DNA of 64,000 bases from an uncultured Eubacteriales bacterium (lineage in GTDB: Bacteria; Bacillota; Clostridia; Oscillospirales; Acutalibacteraceae): contig CAKSFA010000007.1 of the NCBI GenBank assembly GCA_934454125.1, positions 1 to 64,000 on the forward strand, given 5' to 3'. Below, one piece after another: positions 8,119 through 15,440 of the stretch (position 1 is its first letter; each line of letters begins with the position of its first letter). Under the pieces are notes generated by a model. That model saw only the letters and a program-made list of their open reading frames with translations, did no database searches and was not told the DNA's origin. The translations under genes and the position numbers were made by a program.

Positions 8119-8205
8119 ATGAAGTTTTTTAATCAACTGACAGAGAGTCAAATGGCAAAGCAACAAGGTGGTTTGAGATTTTGGGGTCAATTGGTTTATG
8201 TATGA
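8119..8205 (+). CDS. Double-glycine leader peptide 2, shortened by in-frame TGA
   Basis: 28 residues as written: leader MKFFNQLTESQMAKQQGG plus a ten-residue core LRFWGQLVYV, then TGA at 8203-8205. Reading past that stop gives 17 more in-frame codons to TAA at 8257-8259, with a tail (GPIGITK) resembling the end of peptide 1 (CPIRVYNDTK). The most economical reading is a peptide-1 paralog with a nonsense mutation such as CGA to TGA. A genuine ten-residue pheromone is the alternative. An AAAGGAG site precedes the ATG, and the promoter and operator are intact. Confidence 0.65.
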   Translation: MKFFNQLTESQMAKQQGGLRFWGQLVYV

Positions 8206-8274
8206 AACAAAAACAGGGTAGGTATTGAAAGCAGAGGTCCAATCGGAATTACGAAATAATCAATCTCAAATCAT

Positions 8275-8312
8275 GAAAAAACACCCTTTGAGCGGTGCTC
8301 AAGGGTGTTTTT
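8275..8312. terminator. Bidirectional terminator between convergent peptide genes
   Basis: Stem AACACCCTTTGAGC/GCTCAAGGGTGTT with a three-base loop, A run before and T run after. It serves peptide 2 from the left and the four-peptide operon from the right. Confidence 0.9.
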
Positions 8313-8330
8313 GTTATGTTATTGTGATTA

Positions 8331-8462
8331 TTATTTTACGTTCATGCCAATGCCAACACCAGCACCGGTAACCAAAGCGCCGATTGCTACAAGTACCAAA
8401 GTAGCGATGCCGCCCTCGGCTTTGCTCATTTGTTTTTCAGTCATTTGTGTAAAAGTTTTCAT
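8331..8462 (-). CDS. Double-glycine bacteriocin-like peptide 3
   Basis: 43 residues: leader MKTFTQMTEKQMSKAEGG, then a 25-residue hydrophobic core beginning IATLVLVAIGALV and rich in Gly/Ala (TGAGVGIG), ending NVK. Glycine-spaced hydrophobic helices of this kind are typical of pore-forming class II, often multi-peptide, bacteriocins. A CTCC complement (GGAG) ribosome binding site lies upstream. Last gene of a leftward four-peptide operon sharing the leader pattern M-K/R-x-F-x-Q-M/L-T/S-E-x-x-MSK-x-x-GG. Confidence 0.8.
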   Translation of the reverse strand: MKTFTQMTEKQMSKAEGGIATLVLVAIGALVTGAGVGIGMNVK

Positions 8463-8512
8463 GCTATACTCTCCTTTATTGCAAATCATCTTAAAAAGAA
8501 GTGAGAAAGCGA

Positions 8513-8659
8513 TTATTTTGAGCTTCTGCTTCCTTGGTCAACGCCAATGCCGATTGAAAAACCGGCCAAAACGGTTGCAACCAATACTAAGATTGTGAGA
8601 AGCTCTCCACCGTTTGTTTTGCTCATTTGTTTTTCTGTCATTTGATTAAATTTACGCAT
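8513..8659 (-). CDS. Double-glycine bacteriocin-like peptide 4
   Basis: 48 residues: leader MRKFNQMTEKQMSKTNGG and a 30-residue core starting ELLTILVLVATVLAG with a GFSIGIG glycine motif and a polar, basic tail ending GSRSSK. Third gene of the leftward peptide operon, 30 bases after peptide 5 and about 50 before peptide 3. No Cys. Same inferred export and cleavage by the C39 transporter. Confidence 0.8.
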   Translation of the reverse strand: MRKFNQMTEKQMSKTNGGELLTILVLVATVLAGFSIGIGVDQGSRSSK

Positions 8660-8689
8660 AATTTGTTTCTCCCCTCAAAAATACACTGC

Positions 8690-8842
8690 TTATTTGTTGT
8701 TTCTTTCTAATGAAGCAGACACTGCGGCACCAAAGCCAAAAGCGGAACCGAAAGCCAAAGTTAAGCCAATAATTGTTGTTACCAAGATTCCGCCTTCTGT
8801 TTTGCTCATTTTCTGCTCACTTAATTGAGTGAATTTTTTCAT
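8690..8842 (-). CDS. Double-glycine bacteriocin-like peptide 5
   Basis: 50 residues: leader MKKFTQLSEQKMSKTEGG and a 32-residue core starting ILVTTIIGLTLAFG with GSAFGFG (a GxxxG motif) and a tail ending SLERNNK. GxxxG motifs mediate helix pairing in two-peptide bacteriocins. Second gene of the leftward peptide operon, after a GGAGG-like site. Confidence 0.8.
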   Translation of the reverse strand: MKKFTQLSEQKMSKTEGGILVTTIIGLTLAFGSAFGFGAAVSASLERNNK

Positions 8843-8905
8843 AACGAACCCTCCTGAATCTCTAAATACTTCCTAAAAATACTCTGTCGAAACTAAAAAT
8901 TTTGC

Positions 8906-9070
8906 TTATTTTCTGCCTGCATTTTCATTGTTCTGTCTGATAGCACCGGTGATGCCACCTGCAACACCAACACCTGTGGTAAACAAGCAGAATGCGGTAA
9001 TCAGCAGAGTCAGCAAACCACCATTTGTTTTGCTCATTTGACGCTCTGTCATTTGATTGAAGTTTTTCAT
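8906..9070 (-). CDS. Double-glycine bacteriocin-like peptide 6
   Basis: 54 residues from the ATG at 9070 (MKNFNQMTERQMSKTNGG leader). A second ATG two codons upstream is possible, but the GGAGG spacing of nine bases and the sister leaders favour 9070. The 36-residue core starts LLTLLITAFCLFTTG, contains GVGVAGGITG and ends in a polar basic tail NENAGRK. First gene of the leftward operon, transcribed divergently from the response regulator gene. Confidence 0.82.
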   Translation of the reverse strand: MKNFNQMTERQMSKTNGGLLTLLITAFCLFTTGVGVAGGITGAIRQNNENAGRK

Positions 9071-9110
9071 TTTCATTTCCCTCCTTCCTTCTCCCAAATT
9101 CTGGTTCTTA

Positions 9111-9172
9111 ATGTAATACATTCGACCGGATTTTGACAACAAAAATTGCAAAACTGTTTTATTTTTTTACAA
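9111..9172 (-). promoter_or_regulatory. Promoter of the four-peptide operon with two half-sites
   Basis: Minus-strand -35 TTGTCA (9134-9139), 17-base spacer, -10 TTACAT (9111-9116). Upstream half-sites TTGTAA (minus, 9167-9172) and TTGCAA (9146-9151) start 21 bp apart, the spacing expected for a LytTR regulator dimer. Confidence 0.55.
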
Positions 9173-9259
9173 AAATGTTTGGTTTAAACCTCAAAAAGAA
9201 TTCAGATTGTTAAAAGTATTTGTGAAAATACACAGTTTCTTTCTGCGCTTTCAACGCTT

Positions 9260-9321
9260 TTGTTAAATTTTCTTACAGATTTGTAATTTTTAATGTAATT
9301 CTTTCTGTTTTTTTATAAAAT
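9260..9321 (+). promoter_or_regulatory. Response-regulator promoter region with two half-sites
   Basis: TTGTTA (9260-9265) and TTGTAA (9281-9286) start 21 bp apart, followed by a good -10 (TAAAAT, 9316-9321) but no convincing -35. A weak -35 with paired upstream half-sites fits an activator-dependent, autoregulated promoter. Confidence 0.5.
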
Positions 9322-9392
9322 AATAACCGGACGAGGTTGGTGTTGTTTCCGCCTATATCCAGGGAGAAAAATATGAAACGTGGGTGAATCGT

Positions 9393-10097
9393 GTGAAAAT
9401 TGCAGTTTTAGCAGAAGATGATCCGTTCAGAAGGCACGCAGACGTATGGCTGAACACGTTTTTTCATGACAGCCATGTTCCGTTTCAAATCAGCAATTAT
9501 AAAACTGGTGAAAGTTTGTTGGCGCAGCTTTACAGCGGTATGCAGTTTGACATTTTATTGCTTGATTTTGATTCGGTAAAAGAAAAGGTTTTAAAGCAAA
9601 TTCGCTTGTTTGATTCTGATTTGCTGATGATTTGCATTTCAAATTTGTATGACAAGCTTTCGGTTGCGTTTGAACTGGACGCATTTCATTATTTGATTCG
9701 CCCGGTGGATTTTAAAATGTTTGCAGGGATTTTAAAACGCGCAGTGAAACGATGTTTTGAAAAGCGAGACCGGTTTACCATTGAATGGAAACACCAGGTT
9801 GAGGTGATTTCGTTAAAAAATATTATTTGTGTGGAAGGATTTAACAGACACATTCAAATTCAAACGACAAGTGGCCAGAGAGAATCTTGCCAACCGTTTA
9901 AAGAAATCGTGCAAAGGCTTACGGCAGCTGGGTTTATTCGGGTTCATCAGAGCTTTTTGGTTAATCCCTCTCATATCAAAACAATGGATCAAAATGAGAT
10001 TTTGTGCACCAATGGAATTGCCGTTCCGGTTAGTATTCGACGAAAAAAAGAGGTTTTGGAAAAATTTCGTATTTACATATCGAACTTCAGCATTTAA
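9393..10097 (+). CDS. LytTR-family response regulator of the peptide locus
   Basis: 234 residues. The receiver domain (about 1-118) has acidic residues Glu8-Asp9-Asp10 and the likely phospho-acceptor Asp58 in DILLLDFD, but the conserved Lys is Arg103 (YLIRPVD). The LytTR DNA-binding domain (about 125-230) shows FIRVHQSFLVNPSHIKTM. Family members such as PlnC/D, BlpR and AgrA activate peptide operons through paired direct repeats. GTG 9393 is favoured over GTG 9384: it gives the usual MKIAVLAEDD beginning and follows GGGTGA by five bases. No sensor kinase lies beside it, which is unusual. Confidence 0.9.
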   Translation: MKIAVLAEDDPFRRHADVWLNTFFHDSHVPFQISNYKTGESLLAQLYSGMQFDILLLDFDSVKEKVLKQIRLFDSDLLMICISNLYDKLSVAFELDAFHYLIRPVDFKMFAGILKRAVKRCFEKRDRFTIEWKHQVEVISLKNIICVEGFNRHIQIQTTSGQRESCQPFKEIVQRLTAAGFIRVHQSFLVNPSHIKTMDQNEILCTNGIAVPVSIRRKKEVLEKFRIYISNFSI

Positions 10098-10123
10098 AAT
10101 AGAATAGAAAAGGGAGGGGTTAC

Positions 10124-12298
10124 ATGGCAAAATACCCATTTATCCGGCAGCATGATATGAAAGACTGCGGTGCTGCCTGCTTAGGGATGATTTCGGCTTA
10201 TTATGGTTATAAGACGCCGTTGTCTACCATTCGGTATAAAATTGGTACTGATTCGCGTGGAAGCACCGTGCTTGGTGTTGTAAATGCTGCGCGGGAAATT
10301 GGATTTGAATCTAACGGTTTTTCTACCAATGAAAAGGCCAATGCGATTTTTGACGATATTCCGCTGCCTGCTGTTGCGCACATTGTTGTGGACAAAAAAC
10401 TGGCGCATTTTGTCGTGATTTATCATGTGAGCAAAGATAAGATTACACTGGGCGACCCTGCCGAGGGAATTGTGACAGTGCCTGTTGAAAAATTTATTGA
10501 AGAATGGACCGGCGTTATCATTACCTTTATGCCGGCAGCCAAATTTCAGAAAACAAACGAAAAACGCGGCATGTTTACCCGCTTTTTTGGCTTGCTGAAA
10601 TACCAAAAGAAGCTGTTGGTGTATATTTTTCTCAGCTCACTGGTGATTACCGGGCTGGGAATTGTGGCATCGTTTTATTCGCAGATTTTATTTGACGATA
10701 TTCTGCCGACGTTTTCAGAAGGTTCGCTACATACATTTTCGCTGGCCATTGTGGTACTTGTAGTTGCCAGAGTGATTACAGAGGCATTTCGAAATAAGCT
10801 GTTTATGTATATCGGCGCAAATATGAATATTCCGATGATGTTGGGCTTTTTTAAGCATGTGATTCGTATGCCGGCAGACTTTTTTGGTACACTGCAGGTT
10901 GGTGAGATTCTTTCGCGCTTGCAGGATACCGCCATTATTCGTGATGCAATTTCTTCTGCCACACTCAGTGTGTTGATTGACCTGATCATGGTGGTTTTTG
11001 GCGGTATTATTTTATTCCGGCAGAATTCTACGATGTTCTTTGTAACATTTGTGCCGATTATTTTGCTGGTGATTGTTCTGCTGCTGTTTAAACGTTCTTA
11101 CTATAAAATGAACCGCGATTTGCTCAGACGAAACAGCGATTATTCGGCCTATATGGTGGAAGCGATCTCTGGTACGGAAACCATCAAAGCGTTCTCTTTG
11201 GAGGAGGCTGTGTCGTTTCGTGCGGAGAACAAATTTGTGAAGTTGCTGCAGGCAACCTTTAAGGCAGAAAACATTGAAAACTTTAACCGCACATTGCAAA
11301 GTATTATTGACAGCTCGTTTTCTATCGTAATTTTGTGGATTGGTACTTATTTTATCTTCCAGTCTACGATGACGATTGGTGAATTGCTGGCCTTTAATGC
11401 GTTGCTGACGTATTTCCTAACACCGATTAAAAATATCATCTCTTTGCAGCCCAAAATTCAAAAGGCTGTGATTGCTTCGGAGCGTTTGTCGGACATCATT
11501 GACTTGGAAACGGAGAAAAACTCAGTTGACAAGCCGATTAATACCGAGAAGCTCAACGGTGATATTCGGTTTGAGGACGTGACGGTGCGTTACCGTGGCA
11601 GAATGCCGGTATTTCAGAATCTGAACCTGGAGATTAAACAGGGACAGACCGTTGCGATTTTGGGTGAATCTGGCTGTGGTAAAAGTACGCTGGCAAAGCT
11701 GCTGATGCGGTTTATGCCACCGCAGTCGGGCAATATTCTCATCGGCCCACACAATGCAGAGGATTTTGACCTGAAAGCATATCGTGACCGTATTGTTTAT
11801 ATTTCGCAAAACAGCTTTTTATTCAGTGGTACCATTTTGGAAAATCTAACGGCATCTGACCGCAATATTCCGATGGAACAAGTGGTGGAAGCATGCCGGA
11901 AGGTAAAGCTGGATGCATTTATTGACGAGTTGCCCTTGCGCTATAATACCCTGGTAGAGGAAAATGGAAGCAACTTCTCTGGTGGTCAGCGGCAACGTTT
12001 GGCGCTTGCAAGAGGATTGCTGAAACAGGGTGATATTTATATCTTTGATGAAGTAACCAACCAGTTGGACCCCTTGACCGAGCTTGCTGTGCAAAATGTG
12101 ATTGACGAGATTTCGGAAGAAAAAACGTCGATTATTATTACGCACCGTATTGAAAACGTTAAGCGTTGCGAAAAAATCTTTTTGATGGAGCAGGATCAGG
12201 GCATTTTGGCAACCGGTACGCACGAAGAACTGCTGGCTACCTGCCCACTGTATAAAGAGATGTGTATTGCGCAGAAAACGGAGGGGGTAACGCCATGA
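10124..12298 (+). CDS. C39 peptidase-containing ABC exporter
   Basis: 724 residues, the standard three-part exporter that cuts double-glycine leaders and exports the mature peptide. The N-terminal C39 protease (1-130) has catalytic Cys15 (KDCGAACLG), His95 (AHFVVIY) and Asp111 (GDPA). Six membrane helices span about 155-450. The nucleotide-binding domain (about 480-724) has Walker A GESGCGKST, signature FSGGQRQRLALARG and Walker B IYIFDE. Good AGGGAGGGG ribosome binding site. It begins 27 bases after the regulator and overlaps the accessory gene by four bases (ATGA). The six GG-leader peptides nearby are its likely substrates. Confidence 0.96.
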   Translation: MAKYPFIRQHDMKDCGAACLGMISAYYGYKTPLSTIRYKIGTDSRGSTVLGVVNAAREIGFESNGFSTNEKANAIFDDIPLPAVAHIVVDKKLAHFVVIYHVSKDKITLGDPAEGIVTVPVEKFIEEWTGVIITFMPAAKFQKTNEKRGMFTRFFGLLKYQKKLLVYIFLSSLVITGLGIVASFYSQILFDDILPTFSEGSLHTFSLAIVVLVVARVITEAFRNKLFMYIGANMNIPMMLGFFKHVIRMPADFFGTLQVGEILSRLQDTAIIRDAISSATLSVLIDLIMVVFGGIILFRQNSTMFFVTFVPIILLVIVLLLFKRSYYKMNRDLLRRNSDYSAYMVEAISGTETIKAFSLEEAVSFRAENKFVKLLQATFKAENIENFNRTLQSIIDSSFSIVILWIGTYFIFQSTMTIGELLAFNALLTYFLTPIKNIISLQPKIQKAVIASERLSDIIDLETEKNSVDKPINTEKLNGDIRFEDVTVRYRGRMPVFQNLNLEIKQGQTVAILGESGCGKSTLAKLLMRFMPPQSGNILIGPHNAEDFDLKAYRDRIVYISQNSFLFSGTILENLTASDRNIPMEQVVEACRKVKLDAFIDELPLRYNTLVEENGSNFSGGQRQRLALARGLLKQGDIYIFDEVTNQLDPLTELAVQNVIDEISEEKTSIIITHRIENVKRCEKIFLMEQDQGILATGTHEELLATCPLYKEMCIAQKTEGVTP

Positions 12299-13770
12299 CA
12301 AAGCAAAAATATCTCAACTCGTTAGAAGATATTCGGTTGACCAAAGAATTTGTCTTTTTAAACCCTTACCATTTTATTACGTATTTTATCATCGGTATTA
12401 TTGCTGCGATTGTTGCGGTATGTATTTTTCTGGGCTTTACCAATAAACAGGAGACGATTGATACTTCGGGCGTTTTGCAGCTCTCTGACAAAGTGCAGGA
12501 TTTGCAGGTTTTGACGGACGGCATTGTGAACGAAGTATTTGTGAAAGACGGCGAATATGTTGAAAAAGGTACGCTGTTGTTCTCTTTAAAAAGCGATAAG
12601 CTTACGATTCAGAAGGAAGAGTACGAAAAGCAAATCGCGCAAACACAAACACAGATCGATTACCTGAAACGTTTGGAGGAGTGCATCAATAACCGTACCA
12701 ACACGTTCCAAAATAACGAAGAAGAAGGCTATTATTACGCACAGGCAGAAAATTTTTTGACTAAGCTGCGGGCACTGGGTTATAATACCGGCGCAAAAAC
12801 AACGGCTGCACTGACGACACAACGTCAGGAGTATCAGGAATTACTATCTGCAATGGAGAATTTGACAGATTTGTCAGATGCGCATGCGCTGCGCACGTAT
12901 CAGCGTGTTTATAAAGATCAGATTACCAGCTATGATACTGCAATTTCACAGGCACAAGCTGCCGCTGAACAGATGGCAGCTGCCGGACAGGCAACAGCTG
13001 CGGCGCAGTATCAGCAGCAGGTGAACAGCTATACTGCTGAAAAAGAGAATTACAAAAACCAGCAGTTGCTCAGTGTGCAGCAGCAGATTACCTCTCTGAA
13101 CCAGCAGATTGCGCAGGCCCAGAGCACACAGAGTGAAACGGCGGATAAATCACAAAGTGAGATTGAACAGCTTACGGCATCTTCTTTGGTGGAACTACAA
13201 AACCAAAAGCAGCAGTTGCAGACCAAGCTCGATGAGTATAAGGCAAATCTTTCTGGCACAGAGGCTGATTTGAGTCTGACCAATATTGAGGCAAAAGACA
13301 GCGGTTATCTCTTTTATAAAGGCGATATTAAAAAGGACACCGCTTTGTCTTCGGGCAGTTTGGTAGGTATTATTACCAAAGATAAGTCTCAGGCACAGGC
13401 ATTCAAGGTTACGCTTAGTGTGCCCAGCAGCGGCATTGGTTTTGTAAAACTGGGGCAGAATGTGAAGCTTTCGGTAAATGGTCTTTCAACGAGTGAATAC
13501 GGTTATATCAATGGCACTGTGACGAAGATTTACGAAACGCCGGTGCAGTCTGAAAATGCGCTGTTTTACTATGTGGAAGCCACGGTTGATTTTACCGAAA
13601 ACAGCAGCATCTACAAAGAACTGTTTGCACTGAAAGATAACATGAGTATTACAGCTAACATTGTGACCAAAGAAACAAGCTGGTTGACGTATTTGATGCA
13701 AAAGATTAATATTTTGAAAGATGAAGAGAAAACCGGTAATAACCAGCAATCGACTAGCTCGAGTAAATAA
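12295..13770 (+). CDS. HlyD-like bacteriocin export accessory protein
   Basis: 491 residues. A single N-terminal membrane helix (about 29-51, ITYFIIGIIAAIVAVCIFLGF) is followed by a split biotinyl-lipoyl-like domain (VLTDGIVNEVFVKDGEYVEKGTLLF), long Gln/Ala-rich coiled coils (about 100-325) and a C-terminal beta-barrel part. This is the membrane-fusion partner that works with C39 exporters in Gram-positive bacteriocin secretion. The start overlaps the exporter stop as ATGA, with GGAGGGGG upstream. No Cys. Confidence 0.92.
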   Translation: MTKQKYLNSLEDIRLTKEFVFLNPYHFITYFIIGIIAAIVAVCIFLGFTNKQETIDTSGVLQLSDKVQDLQVLTDGIVNEVFVKDGEYVEKGTLLFSLKSDKLTIQKEEYEKQIAQTQTQIDYLKRLEECINNRTNTFQNNEEEGYYYAQAENFLTKLRALGYNTGAKTTAALTTQRQEYQELLSAMENLTDLSDAHALRTYQRVYKDQITSYDTAISQAQAAAEQMAAAGQATAAAQYQQQVNSYTAEKENYKNQQLLSVQQQITSLNQQIAQAQSTQSETADKSQSEIEQLTASSLVELQNQKQQLQTKLDEYKANLSGTEADLSLTNIEAKDSGYLFYKGDIKKDTALSSGSLVGIITKDKSQAQAFKVTLSVPSSGIGFVKLGQNVKLSVNGLSTSEYGYINGTVTKIYETPVQSENALFYYVEATVDFTENSSIYKELFALKDNMSITANIVTKETSWLTYLMQKINILKDEEKTGNNQQSTSSSK

Positions 13771-13784
13771 AAGGGGGAATATGT

Positions 13785-14558
13785 ATGCATTGGGCAATAT
13801 GGATTATCATCGGCATTTTGGGCGCGATTTTTCTGGCATGTTTGGCATTTTTTATCTATGCCCGCCTGTTTGGCAAGCGCGTGATGAAGGCCAACAAGCA
13901 AATTCTTGAAATGCTTGACGCCGGCATGATGGAGGATTTTCGTCAAAATAAGCCGTATGAGGAGATCAAAGACGATTATATTCGTCTGATTGATAAGTTG
14001 GAGCTTTATAGTCAATATATGCACATGATTGCGCTGAAAGAGGAAAAAGAGTTTGAGCGTCAGAACGAGTGTCTCATTTTGCAATATGTGGAAGATGAAG
14101 AGGGGAGAAAGGTGGCGCGATTCCACTTCCGTTCTTTCCCGATCAAAACACTGATGGAAAAAATACGCCCGAAGGAAATGATGATCGATGCAATGAAGCT
14201 GACAGACCAGCTTTTACACAGCGATACCAGCATTGCCTACATGGAGTTTGTAACGCATAATCAGCTGCTCAATGAGTCTGTGCTCAATAAGATCATTACG
14301 CATAACAATTTGAAGATTGAATTTACGTATAACGGTAAATATGAAAACAAATATATGCCCTGGATTTTCTCGGAATGGTTGATGATTCACGGTGGAGACA
14401 ACCCCAAAACCAAAGAAGTCTATGAAAAAATGCGCCGCATGAATCAGCCGATTCAAATTAAGGTTTATCGTAGGGGAGAAGCACCCCGGAACGAAGGACC
14501 GGTACAACCGGTGCTGAAAACTACTGCAGTGGAAGAAACACAATCAACACAAGCATAA
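13785..14558 (+). CDS. Unrecognised membrane-anchored protein of the peptide locus
   Basis: 257 residues, family not recognised. An N-terminal membrane helix (residues 3-27, WAIWIIIGILGAIFLACLAF) is followed by a charged, mostly helical region (30-110) and a mixed alpha/beta part (110-235) with a Pro/Thr-rich tail. The topology rule (Arg/Lys after the helix) places the bulk in the cytoplasm. It is 14 bases downstream of the accessory gene, after AAAGGGGG, and is followed by a terminator, so it is the last gene of the regulator-exporter operon. By position it could give immunity or help processing; nothing in the sequence proves either. Confidence 0.85.
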   Translation: MHWAIWIIIGILGAIFLACLAFFIYARLFGKRVMKANKQILEMLDAGMMEDFRQNKPYEEIKDDYIRLIDKLELYSQYMHMIALKEEKEFERQNECLILQYVEDEEGRKVARFHFRSFPIKTLMEKIRPKEMMIDAMKLTDQLLHSDTSIAYMEFVTHNQLLNESVLNKIITHNNLKIEFTYNGKYENKYMPWIFSEWLMIHGGDNPKTKEVYEKMRRMNQPIQIKVYRRGEAPRNEGPVQPVLKTTAVEETQSTQA

Positions 14559-14560
14559 GA

Positions 14561-14595
14561 AAGGCCCCTTGCTTTGCGCAGGGGGCTTGTTGTTT
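14561..14595 (+). terminator. Terminator of the peptide-export operon
   Basis: GC-rich stem GGCCCCTTGC/GCAGGGGGC followed by a T-rich tail (TTGTTGTTT). Confidence 0.75.
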
Positions 14596-14643
14596 GCATA
14601 ACCGTTGGTGCCTGTGCATATGTTCAAACGGGTGATGCATGTG

Positions 14644-15372
14644 ATGTATTTCAAACGATTGCAAACAAAATTACTGCCGTGTTTACTGTTGGTGGGTATA
14701 TTGTGCGGACTGACAGCAGGTATTTGTACTGCTGTTTATTCAAATATTGCCGCAACAGCTGCGGTGCCAAGTGAGCAGCTTCGCACCATTGTTTTGGATG
14801 CCGGACACGGTGGGGAGGACGGTGGTACTGCTTCGGCTGCTGGTGTTCTTGAAAAAGATGTAAATTTGGCAATTACACTGCGGCTGAAAGCATTGCTGCA
14901 AGCGGCCGGTTTTACAGTGAAAATGGTGCGCGATACCGACGTTGCCGTCAATGATGATGGTCTTGGTACGTTAGCGCAGCGCAAAGTTTCAGATATTAAA
15001 AATCGGTTGAAATTGCTCAAGAGTACGCCGAACAGTATTTTTGTAAGCATTCATCAAAATCACTTTCCACAGACCCAATATCATGGTACGCAGGTGTTTT
15101 ATTCGTCGAATCACCCGCAAAGTGAGCAGCTTGCGCAAGCAATTCAAACTGCGGTTGTTACACATCTGCAAACAGAAAATACGCGCCAGATTAAGCCCTC
15201 TGGCAGCTCGATTTATTTGTTGAAACATGCGCAAACACCGGCCGTCTTAGTCGAGTGCGGGTTTTTGTCTAACCCAGAGGAGGCAGCACGTTTGACAGAC
15301 AGCATTTATCAGGGCCAAATGGCATTCTCTGTTTTTTGTGGTATTTTGCGTTATCTGCAAACAGCAGGGTAG
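14644..15372 (+). CDS. cwlD: N-acetylmuramoyl-L-alanine amidase (CwlD-like)
   Basis: 242 residues, close to CwlD length. The N-terminal signal/membrane segment (LLPCLLLVGILCGLTAGICTA) is followed by an Amidase_3 domain with zinc ligands in VLDAGHGGEDGG (His), VLEKDVN (Glu) and VSIHQNHF (His), and the catalytic Glu in LVECGFLSNPEE. CwlD cuts peptide side chains from muramic acid during spore cortex synthesis, which makes muramic-lactam. The ATG at 14644 is used because GGGTGA lies eight bases before it; upstream in-frame starts lack a site. Sporulation assignment is by family resemblance. Confidence 0.88.
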   Translation: MYFKRLQTKLLPCLLLVGILCGLTAGICTAVYSNIAATAAVPSEQLRTIVLDAGHGGEDGGTASAAGVLEKDVNLAITLRLKALLQAAGFTVKMVRDTDVAVNDDGLGTLAQRKVSDIKNRLKLLKSTPNSIFVSIHQNHFPQTQYHGTQVFYSSNHPQSEQLAQAIQTAVVTHLQTENTRQIKPSGSSIYLLKHAQTPAVLVECGFLSNPEEAARLTDSIYQGQMAFSVFCGILRYLQTAG

Positions 15373-15440
15373 AGGCGCTTGCAACAACTGCGCCGGTGCG
15401 CTATAATAAGTATAATGCAATCGGTAAGGAGGCGGATGTT

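Noticed and set aside
8203..8205. TGA in peptide 2 read as selenocysteine
   Set aside because: No SECIS-like hairpin is evident after the codon; the following hairpin is the shared terminator, and peptide 1 has Arg at about this position.
7518..14558. Lanthipeptide or other modified-peptide (RiPP) cluster
   Set aside because: No LanM/LanB/LanC, radical SAM or cyclodehydratase gene is present; the precursors look like unmodified class II peptides.
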